Source of the DNA: Bacteroidales bacterium
GTDB lineage: Bacteria > Bacteroidota > Bacteroidia > Bacteroidales > P3
Reading direction: 5' to 3'
Length of the DNA stretch: 64,000 bases
NCBI GenBank assembly: GCA_017960475.1
Contig: JAGCZH010000040.1
Span: 62,001-126,000 of the forward strand
Shown here: piece after piece, positions 56,965-64,000 of the stretch
How the letters are laid out: each line of letters begins with the position of its first letter
Position numbering within the stretch: position 1 is the first letter of the stretch
Notes under the pieces: model-generated
What the model saw: only the letters and a program-made list of their open reading frames with translations
Database searches by the model: none
Told to the model about the DNA's origin: nothing
Program-made: the position numbers and the translations under genes

Positions 56965-59463
56965 ATGAAAAAAACAATATCACTGGCTCTATGTCTCTTT
57001 GTGGTATCGCTTACTTGGGCATACGATTTTTCATACACCTATTCAGGTCAGACACTTTATTATGACATTATTTCATCGACTTATCATACTGTTGAGGTGA
57101 CGGAACCTTCCTCTGCATGGTCTGGCTATACTAAACCGACAGGATATCTCTATATCCCGTCAACTGTTTCGTACGGTGGTACAACATATAGTGTCGTTTC
57201 CATTGGCAGTTTTGCATTCAGTTCGTGCTCCGGAATAACATCTGTAAGCATTCCAAGCACTGTCACATCAATAGAATCATTTGCTTTTTACTGGTGTACA
57301 GGTTTGACTTACGTATCCATCCCTAATTCCGTCACATCGATAGGGAGCTATGCCTTCGATCGCTGCTCAGGTTTGTCTTCCATTACAATACCAAGCTCTG
57401 TTACCTCCATTGGGACCAACCCTTTTGAATATTGTTCTGGGCTTAATAACATATACGTAAACTCGGGTAATACCGTATATGACAGCCGTAACAGCTGCAA
57501 TGCCATTATAAAAAAATCGACAAACAAATTGATTTCTGGGTGCAAAAACACTTCCATCCCCAGTTCCGTAACCTCGATAGGGGAGTATGCCTTCTATGGC
57601 TGCACAGGTTTGACATCCATATCCATCCCTAGTTCCATCACTTCGATAGATGACAATGCATTCTCTTACTGCACAGGCCTGACCTCTATTTCCATCCCCA
57701 GTTCTGTTACCTCGATAGGGGACTATGCCTTCTCCAGTTGTACTGGTTTGACTTCCATTACAATACCAAGCTCTGTTACCTCCATTGGAACCAACCCTTT
57801 TGAATATTGTTCTGGGCTTAATAACATATACGTAAACTCGGGTAATACCGTATATGACAGCCGTAACAGCTGCAATGCCATTATAAAAAAATCGACAAAC
57901 AAATTGATTTCCGGATGCAAAAATACAGTTATTCCCAGTTCTGTCGCCTCGATAGGGGAGGATGCCTTCTATGGCTGCACAGGTTTGACATCCATTTCAA
58001 TTCCCAGTTCTGTTACCTCGATAGGAATGTATGCTTTCTATTACTGCACAGGTCTGACATCCGTATCCATTCCTAATTCTGTCATTACGATCAGAGAAAG
58101 CACGTTTGGTTTTTGCTCTGGTCTGACATCCGTCATATTGGGTGACAATATCGACTCCATCGAGTACAATGCTTTTTTTCTCTGCAACAATCTCAACACT
58201 GTCTATTGTTATGCAGATACTCCACCCGTCTTCTATGGATACTCTACCTCGTCAACTTTCGGCTACTGCAACCATGTTGTCAACAAACTGATTGTCCGAT
58301 GCAGCAGTGTGAGCAGCTATTCCGCATGGGCCTCATATTTCAACCAGATAACATGCGTCCCGTTCTACACATTGACAGTACTGACCAACAATATTGCCTA
58401 TGGTTATGGGTCGGGGGGCGGCTCATATGCACAAAACGCAACAGCCACTTTATCTGCCACAGCCAACAACGGCTACCACTTCGTACGTTGGGCTGATGGA
58501 AATACCAGCAACCCACGTAGCGTCACCGTGACATCAGACATGACATACACCGCTGTGTTCGCATCCAACAACTGTACTATTACTGTCAATTCAAACAACA
58601 GCGACTGGGGAACGGTGTCGGGTGGTGGCAACTATATCTACGGACAGACGGCCACCCTTACCGCCACTTCGGCAAGCCATTATCATTTTGAGCGATGGAG
58701 CGACGGGAATACCTTAAACCCTAGGACAATTTCTGTCATCGAAGATTTGTCGCTTACTGCTTTTTTCGCCATTGACAGCCACAACATTACAGTCAATACT
58801 ACGAACCCTGACTGGTGCAATGTCACAGGTGCCGGAAGCCACGAATATGGTAGTGTTGTTACCATATCCGTGTCACCGACAAACAGCCACTACCATTTCG
58901 ACGAATGGGAGGACGGCAGCACAGTACCCTCCCGAACCATCACCGTATTATGCGATACCACATTATACGCTTACTTCAGCAGCGACCAATACAATGTCAG
59001 CGCCACTAGTGCCGACCCCTCTATGGGCTTTGTCACAGGAGACGGTAGTTACGATTACGGCAGTTCTGCAACCATTACTGCCCACCCCCTAACGGGCTTC
59101 AAATTTCTTCATTGGAACGACGGCAACACCAATGCCAACCGCACATTCACTGTGACACAGGATTGTGAATTTGTGGCTTATTTTGGTCCTCTACAGGGAA
59201 TTGACGAAGTTCAGGAATCAGAACAGATGATTCATGTCTTCCCCAATCCCGCCAGCGACATTGTAACCCTGCAACTGCAAGGGTTTACAGGAACGGTTCA
59301 ACTGACCGTCACCGACATGCTTGGCCGTGAGGTGATGCACAAACAGATACAAGATAACGGCATATCCTTCTCTGTCGTTGGCTGGAGCCCAGACATCTAC
59401 CTTCTGAGAATCATATTTGGCGACGGCTCAACTGCCGTCAGGAAACTTACTGTCACACGCTAA
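56965..59463 (+). CDS. BspA-like LRR surface protein with InlB-B repeats and T9SS type A tail
   Basis: 832 residues. Signal peptide (ISLALCLFVVSLTWA), an N-terminal beta region (YDFSYTYSGQTLYYDIISST), then LRR_5/BspA-type repeats from about 70 to 450 (unit: SIPSSVTSIGDYAFSSCTGLTS and variants). Four divergent InlB-B repeats follow at about 470-745, each with W-x-D-G and NPR-like endings, then a T9SS type A sorting domain (MIHVFPNPASDIVTLQLQ ... IYLLRIIFGDGS). Two blocks of 158 bp (57379-57536, 57754-57911), 375 bp apart, are almost identical, an internal duplication of 125 codons. Such proteins bind host proteins or other bacteria. It follows the Fn3 lipoprotein by 85 bp. Confidence 0.88.
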   Translation: MKKTISLALCLFVVSLTWAYDFSYTYSGQTLYYDIISSTYHTVEVTEPSSAWSGYTKPTGYLYIPSTVSYGGTTYSVVSIGSFAFSSCSGITSVSIPSTVTSIESFAFYWCTGLTYVSIPNSVTSIGSYAFDRCSGLSSITIPSSVTSIGTNPFEYCSGLNNIYVNSGNTVYDSRNSCNAIIKKSTNKLISGCKNTSIPSSVTSIGEYAFYGCTGLTSISIPSSITSIDDNAFSYCTGLTSISIPSSVTSIGDYAFSSCTGLTSITIPSSVTSIGTNPFEYCSGLNNIYVNSGNTVYDSRNSCNAIIKKSTNKLISGCKNTVIPSSVASIGEDAFYGCTGLTSISIPSSVTSIGMYAFYYCTGLTSVSIPNSVITIRESTFGFCSGLTSVILGDNIDSIEYNAFFLCNNLNTVYCYADTPPVFYGYSTSSTFGYCNHVVNKLIVRCSSVSSYSAWASYFNQITCVPFYTLTVLTNNIAYGYGSGGGSYAQNATATLSATANNGYHFVRWADGNTSNPRSVTVTSDMTYTAVFASNNCTITVNSNNSDWGTVSGGGNYIYGQTATLTATSASHYHFERWSDGNTLNPRTISVIEDLSLTAFFAIDSHNITVNTTNPDWCNVTGAGSHEYGSVVTISVSPTNSHYHFDEWEDGSTVPSRTITVLCDTTLYAYFSSDQYNVSATSADPSMGFVTGDGSYDYGSSATITAHPLTGFKFLHWNDGNTNANRTFTVTQDCEFVAYFGPLQGIDEVQESEQMIHVFPNPASDIVTLQLQGFTGTVQLTVTDMLGREVMHKQIQDNGISFSVVGWSPDIYLLRIIFGDGSTAVRKLTVTR
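57379..57911 (+). repeat. Internal duplication in the first BspA-like gene
   Basis: 57379-57536 and 57754-57911 are nearly identical, offset 375 bp (125 codons). Both encode a non-LRR insert between leucine-rich repeats (NPFEYCSGLNNIYVNSGNTV, YDSRNSCNAIIKKSTNKL). Confidence 0.85.
59002..59210 (+). repeat. 209-bp block shared with 61814-62022
   Basis: From GCCACTAGTGCCGAC to AATTGACGAAGT, covering the last InlB-B repeat and the first residues of the sorting region. It differs from 61814-62022 at five sites, all third codon positions. Other repeats of the two proteins are much less alike. Confidence 0.9.
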
Positions 59464-59506
59464 CAATCACCATCCTACACTCGACAATACAACAAAAACA
59501 GCAACA

Positions 59507-62278
59507 ATGAAAAAAACACTATTCCTAGTCCTCTGCCTCATAGCCGCATCGTTTGCCTGTACACAAGATTTTTCCTATTCTTATTCTGGCAAAACCTTAT
59601 ACTATCATGTCATATCTGCAACTAACCATACGGTAATGGTTTGTGTGCCAACATCCTCTACGACATACACATCTATGACTGGCAGTGTCACTATTCCATC
59701 AAGTGTTTCATATAATGGTGTTTCTTATTCAGTTACAGAAATTGGTTCGTGGGCTTTTGAAGACTGCAGCCATATTACCTCTGTCAACATACCTTCAACC
59801 GTTGAATATATTGACAATTGGGTATTCCTGAACTGTAGCAGTTTGACATCTATAACAATTCCAAGTTCAGTGGTTTCTATTGGAGACTATTCTTTTGCTG
59901 GGTGCAGTGGTCTTACAACTATGAGCGTCAATGCTAATAATCCGTATTATGACAGTAGAAATAACTGCAAAGCCATTATCAGAACCTCTTCCAATCAATT
60001 GATAGCAGGGTGTAAAAACACTGTTATTCCTAACAACATTACAGCAATAAGAGCTGGAGCATTCTATAAATGCACTGGATTGACTTCCGTATCAATTCCT
60101 AACACTGTGACATATATTGGAAACTATGCTTTTGAATATTGTTCGGGGTTAACGTCTATAACAATCCCAAATTCTGTGACATATATTGGAAGCGAGGTCT
60201 TCTCAAAATGTACCAATCTAAGTTCAATAATTGTGGGGTCCGGTAATACGGTATATGATAGTAGAAACAATTGCAAGGCTATTATAGAAACCGCAACAAA
60301 CCGACTGATTGCAGGATGCAAGAACACCGTAATTCCTAGCACGGTAACCTCAATAGCCGATTATGCTTTCTATGGTTGCAGCGGACTGACATCAATTAAT
60401 ATACCTCCCTTGGTTACAAAAATAGGGGACAACGCTTTCGAGGATTGCACCGGACTGACATCAATCAATATACCTCACTTGGTTACAAAAATAGGGAACA
60501 GCGTTTTCAAGAATTGCACCGGACTTACAACGATTAGTATTGGCAGCAGTATCGATTCATTACACTATCATGCTTTTCTCGGTTGCTCTAATGTAAATAC
60601 AGTCACATGCTATGCCAATAATCCCCCAACAATTTATGGTGGTACTTCTTACTATTTATGTGGGTGTTCTCATCTGATATCAACATTGAAAGTGCCGTGC
60701 AGTAGACAGAGTTACTATTCCTCATGGTCTAATTATTTTAATCAGATAAATTGTGTAAGTACTTATTCTCTGACAGCCCAATCCAACAATTCGTCATATG
60801 GGAATGTTGTCGGTGGTGGAAACTATGCATCTGGAAGTTCGGCAACGTTATCGGCCACCGCTAACAACGGATACTACTTCTCTCATTGGAACGACAACAA
60901 TACCACCAATCCTCGAACGGTACAGGTTACATCCAATCAAACATATACCGCATACTTTAGTCCATGTCAGTACTCTGTCACTGTTAATTCCAACAATACC
61001 AACTGGGGCAGCGTATCTGGTGGCGGCAACTACTACTATGGCAGTTCAGTGACTCTGACTGCAACACCACAAAACCATTATCATTTCGTCAGCTGGAGTG
61101 ACAACGTGACAACCAATCCCCGTACATTAACGGTAACATCCGATTCAACAATTACAGCTATATTTGCCATCGACCAGCATTCTGTCACAGTAACAGCCAA
61201 CAACCAAAACTATGGTTCTGTTTCCGGTAGTGGCACGTATAACTATGGCAGTACTGCAACATTGTCGGCAACTCCAAGCCAGGGACGCTACTTCTCCCAT
61301 TGGAGCGACAATGAGACTAGCAATCCGCGCACAATCCAAGTTCTGTCCGACACTGCCTTTGTTGCAGTTTTCACACCATACCAGTATTCAATTACCCTAA
61401 GCTCTAACAATGACGATTGGGGCAGTGTTAGTGGTGGTGGAACATATGACTACGGCAGCACTGTGACTATGACTGCAACACCGCAGAGCCACTATCATTT
61501 TGTTCGATGGAGTGACTACTACACCACAAATCCACGCCAATACACGGTAACAGCTGATGTGAATTTTATCGCATACTTTGCAATCGACCAGCACAATGTC
61601 AGCGCAACACCCAACAACCCTAACTGGGGTTCTGTAAGCGGTGGTGGAACATACGACTATGGCAGCACAACAACATTGGTTGCTGTGCCTGTCGACGCAC
61701 ATCATTATTTCTCTAACTGGAATGATGGCAATACCGATGCCAGCCGATTGGTTACTGTTCTGTCGGACACTGTATTTACAGCACAATTCGGTGTTGAACA
61801 GCATATTGTGACTGCCACTAGCGCCGACCCCTCTATGGGCTTTGTCACTGGTGACGGCAGTTACGATTACGGCAGTTCTGCAACCATTACTGCCCACCCC
61901 CTAACGGGCTTCAAATTTCTTCATTGGAACGACGGCAACACCAATGCCAACCGCACATTCACTGTGACACAGGATTGTGAATTTGTGGCTTATTTTGGCC
62001 CTCTACAGGGAATTGACGAAGTGTCAGACGCAAATTCGAGTCATCGGTTCTCATTATACCCAAATCCTGCCGCTGAGAGTGTGACCCTGCGAATGAATGA
62101 GGAGGATGGTGAGGCTATCTTCACAGTTTATGACATTAGTGGCAAGACGATGTTAAAAGAAAGAATTACCGGAGGCAATGCCATATTCTCAGTTGTGGAT
62201 TGGCCGCAGGGTGTCTATTATGTGAAGATGAATTATTCCGATGGCAATACGTTAATTGGTAGATTTATAGTAAAGTGA
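59507..62278 (+). CDS. BspA-like LRR surface protein with six InlB-B repeats and T9SS type A tail
   Basis: 923 residues from ATG 59507 (signal LFLVLCLIAASFACTQ); the frame is open further upstream but would overlap the previous gene. The layout copies that of 56965-59463: head domain DFSYSYSGKTLYYHVISATN, LRR_5 repeats to about 400, then six InlB-B repeats (units such as SVTVNSNNTNWGSVSGGGNY, FVSWSDNVTTNPR) and a type A sorting domain (RFSLYPNPAAESVTLRMN ... GVYYVKMNYSDGN). The last InlB-B repeat (61814-62022) equals that of the previous gene at 204 of 209 bp. Start is 43 bp after the previous stop. Confidence 0.88.
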   Translation: MKKTLFLVLCLIAASFACTQDFSYSYSGKTLYYHVISATNHTVMVCVPTSSTTYTSMTGSVTIPSSVSYNGVSYSVTEIGSWAFEDCSHITSVNIPSTVEYIDNWVFLNCSSLTSITIPSSVVSIGDYSFAGCSGLTTMSVNANNPYYDSRNNCKAIIRTSSNQLIAGCKNTVIPNNITAIRAGAFYKCTGLTSVSIPNTVTYIGNYAFEYCSGLTSITIPNSVTYIGSEVFSKCTNLSSIIVGSGNTVYDSRNNCKAIIETATNRLIAGCKNTVIPSTVTSIADYAFYGCSGLTSINIPPLVTKIGDNAFEDCTGLTSINIPHLVTKIGNSVFKNCTGLTTISIGSSIDSLHYHAFLGCSNVNTVTCYANNPPTIYGGTSYYLCGCSHLISTLKVPCSRQSYYSSWSNYFNQINCVSTYSLTAQSNNSSYGNVVGGGNYASGSSATLSATANNGYYFSHWNDNNTTNPRTVQVTSNQTYTAYFSPCQYSVTVNSNNTNWGSVSGGGNYYYGSSVTLTATPQNHYHFVSWSDNVTTNPRTLTVTSDSTITAIFAIDQHSVTVTANNQNYGSVSGSGTYNYGSTATLSATPSQGRYFSHWSDNETSNPRTIQVLSDTAFVAVFTPYQYSITLSSNNDDWGSVSGGGTYDYGSTVTMTATPQSHYHFVRWSDYYTTNPRQYTVTADVNFIAYFAIDQHNVSATPNNPNWGSVSGGGTYDYGSTTTLVAVPVDAHHYFSNWNDGNTDASRLVTVLSDTVFTAQFGVEQHIVTATSADPSMGFVTGDGSYDYGSSATITAHPLTGFKFLHWNDGNTNANRTFTVTQDCEFVAYFGPLQGIDEVSDANSSHRFSLYPNPAAESVTLRMNEEDGEAIFTVYDISGKTMLKERITGGNAIFSVVDWPQGVYYVKMNYSDGNTLIGRFIVK
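61814..62022 (+). repeat. 209-bp block shared with 59002-59210
   Basis: Second copy of the shared terminal InlB-B repeat. The flanks on both sides differ between the two genes. Confidence 0.9.
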
Positions 62279-62329
62279 TAGTGCAAGTATAAATATGTGA
62301 TTCAAACAACACACAATACCTAACCAGAC

Positions 62330-64000
62330 ATGAAAAAGTTATTATTATATGTGGTTATTATGTTTGCCTGCAATACTTTGTGGGCATACGATTTTTCATA
62401 CACATATTCAGGTAAGACACTTTATTATAACATTATTTCATCGACTAATCATACTGTTGAAGTGACATATCCAGGTCCTTATGGTTGGGGCAATTATGAA
62501 AAACCTTCAGGTGCTCTTTCCGTTCCGTCGGTTGTTTACTCTGGTGGTGTCTCCTATTCTGTTACGGAGATAGGTTCTTATGCTTTCTCTTACTGTGTCG
62601 ATCTGACATCAGTCACAATTCCAAACACCGTTACCACAATAGCTGATGACGCTTTCAGTAACTGTGTTGGGTTGTTATCTGTATCGATTCCCAATTCTGT
62701 CACAACTATTGATGATTTTGCGTTCTCTTATTGCAGTAGTCTGACATCAATTACAATACCAAGCTCCGTCACACATATTGGTCTTTATGTTTTTACCTGG
62801 TGCAGTGCATTGACATCAATTAGTGTGGATCCAGGGAATACAGTATTTGATAGTCGGAATGATTGTAATGCTGTTATTGAATCGTCGACAAATGACTTGG
62901 TTGTCGGTTGCATGAATACAACCATTCCCAATACTGTCACATCTATTCGTTTTTGCGCTTTCCGAGGCTGTATTGGACTGACATCGATCACAATTTCACC
63001 AACTATCACTTATATTGGAGTGGCTGCTTTTGACGGTTGTAGTGGTCTGACATCAATCAGCGTGGACCCGTATAACGGCGTATACGACAGTAGAGATAAC
63101 TGCAATGCGATTATTAAAACGGCTACAAATGAGTTGATCGCTGGTTGCATGAATACGATTATCCCCAATACTGTTTCTTCTATTGAATCTTTTGCTTTCG
63201 GCCGCTGCAGCGGATTGACGTCAATAACAATACCAAACTCAGTCACGTCGATTGGTGGTTACGCTTTTGAACGATGTGAAGGATTGACTACCGTTAATCT
63301 TGGTAGTGGCCTCATTACCATTGGTGCCACTGCATTCTCTTACGCCAATCTGTCTACTGTCACTTGTGCCGCAAACAATCCACCATCTTTTAGTAATACC
63401 AGCAGTTACATTACTACTTTTGGAGACTGCAAACACACTATCGGTCAACTGATAGTTCCTTGTAATAGGCAAAGCTACTATTCATCGTGGTCGTCGTACT
63501 TTGATAGCATCACCTGCAATGACGCATATACAATGACGCTAACTACTAACAACTCTTCGTATGGTCAGGTGTCTGGAGGTGGCAACTATTTTTCTGGCAG
63601 TACGGCGACAATCAACGCAACCCCTTATGATGGTCATTATTTCTTGAATTGGAGTGATGGTGATACGTGCAACCCTCGTACGGTGCAGGTGTTGTCCGAC
63701 ACTTCATTTACAGCACTCTTTGCTCCCTATCAGTATACTATTACTCTTGTTTCCAACAATGACGAGTGGGGCGATGTGTCTGGCGGTGGAACTTTCGACT
63801 ATGGTACTGTGATAACATTGCATGCATTGCCGGCAAGTCACTACCATTTCGACCGTTGGAGTGACAACAATAATACTAATCCTCGCTCTTTGACGGTGAC
63901 TTCCGACAAAACATTAACAGCCTTTTTTGTTAAAGACCAACATCAGGTCACTACTGTTCCCAATAACGCAAGTTGGGGGTCGGTCAGCGGTAGTGGAACA
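62330..64000 (+). CDS. BspA-like LRR surface protein, 3' end outside the window
   Basis: The frame is open from ATG 62330 to the window edge, 557 codons. Signal peptide (LLLYVVIMFACNTLWA), head domain YDFSYTYSGKTLYYNIISST nearly equal to the 56965 gene, LRR_5 repeats (SVTIPNTVTTIADDAFSNCV, SITIPNSVTSIGGYAFERCE) to about 370, then InlB-B repeats beginning MTLTTNNSSYGQVSGGGNYF with three visible at least. A T9SS tail is expected beyond the edge. It is the third paralog in a row, 51 bp after the second. Confidence 0.85.
   Translation, partial: MKKLLLYVVIMFACNTLWAYDFSYTYSGKTLYYNIISSTNHTVEVTYPGPYGWGNYEKPSGALSVPSVVYSGGVSYSVTEIGSYAFSYCVDLTSVTIPNTVTTIADDAFSNCVGLLSVSIPNSVTTIDDFAFSYCSSLTSITIPSSVTHIGLYVFTWCSALTSISVDPGNTVFDSRNDCNAVIESSTNDLVVGCMNTTIPNTVTSIRFCAFRGCIGLTSITISPTITYIGVAAFDGCSGLTSISVDPYNGVYDSRDNCNAIIKTATNELIAGCMNTIIPNTVSSIESFAFGRCSGLTSITIPNSVTSIGGYAFERCEGLTTVNLGSGLITIGATAFSYANLSTVTCAANNPPSFSNTSSYITTFGDCKHTIGQLIVPCNRQSYYSSWSSYFDSITCNDAYTMTLTTNNSSYGQVSGGGNYFSGSTATINATPYDGHYFLNWSDGDTCNPRTVQVLSDTSFTALFAPYQYTITLVSNNDEWGDVSGGGTFDYGTVITLHALPASHYHFDRWSDNNNTNPRSLTVTSDKTLTAFFVKDQHQVTTVPNNASWGSVSGSGT

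Noticed and set aside
62330..64000. Reading the third BspA-like gene as several short minus-strand genes
   Set aside because: The plus-strand frame is open to the edge with a signal peptide and repeats matching its two neighbours.

Overview
The window looks like a chromosome segment from an uncultured member of the Bacteroidales. Evidence: Bacteroidetes-type promoter boxes (TTTG, 19-21 nt, TAnnTTTG) occur before several genes. Secreted proteins carry type IX secretion (T9SS) sorting domains of type A and type B. There are BspA-like leucine-rich-repeat surface proteins, DUF6266, a P-II-like protein of the PG0541 type beside an RND pump, and short Bacteroidetes forms of AroA and DnaG. I saw no rRNA, tRNA, CRISPR array or intact insertion sequence. 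The species cannot be named from this sequence.

Layout. 1-7 kb holds carbohydrate and envelope enzymes: an EEP-family phosphodiesterase cut by the window edge, a GH78 alpha-L-rhamnosidase, and an unusual single protein joining an S66 LD-carboxypeptidase to a GH97 glycosidase. 7-9 kb has DUF6266 and a small unknown. 9-19 kb is an accessory stretch of small unknown membrane or secreted proteins, a flavin reductase, and an MmcQ/YjbR domain read in frame into a T9SS esterase. These genes are interleaved with decayed and recombined fragments: two broken copies of a winged-helix gene (one spliced to a rubredoxin tail), a copied gene end, and a roughly 200-bp repeat in three forms. 17.7-20.7 kb carries a ferritin-like protein, an iron alcohol dehydrogenase and a lipoprotein flavodoxin. 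20.8-21.5 kb is a PIN-domain toxin-antitoxin pair. 21.8-25.3 kb has lipoproteins, DUF6512 and DUF362.

25.4-33.7 kb, minus strand, is an SGNH-type T9SS protein followed upstream by a complete RND multidrug efflux operon (TetR, TolC, adaptor, AcrB-type pump, PG0541-like). 33.7-35.1 kb has yajC and a TerC-family protein. An intergenic region of nearly 1 kb then holds three tandem copies of a repeat whose core recurs at 9 and 47.8 kb. 36-43.7 kb has a split chromate transporter, a Usp-like protein, a 1422-residue SBBP/PKD protein with a type B sorting domain, and an unknown exported protein. 44.2-49.3 kb is housekeeping: dnaG, a sigma-54 activator, aroA.

The most interesting stretch is 49.3-64 kb, all on the plus strand: ECF-like sigma factor, anti-sigma-like membrane protein, Fn3-type lipoprotein, unknown exported protein, LPP20/DUF4384 protein, an exported caspase-fold protease with His and Cys in place, a probable beta-barrel, a second Fn3-type lipoprotein, then three BspA-like LRR plus InlB-B-repeat surface proteins (two complete with T9SS tails, one cut by the window edge). 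The paralogous surface proteins share a 209-bp block with only third-position differences, which points to recent exchange between them. I propose this as a candidate envelope or surface system built around the caspase; its function is not known to me.
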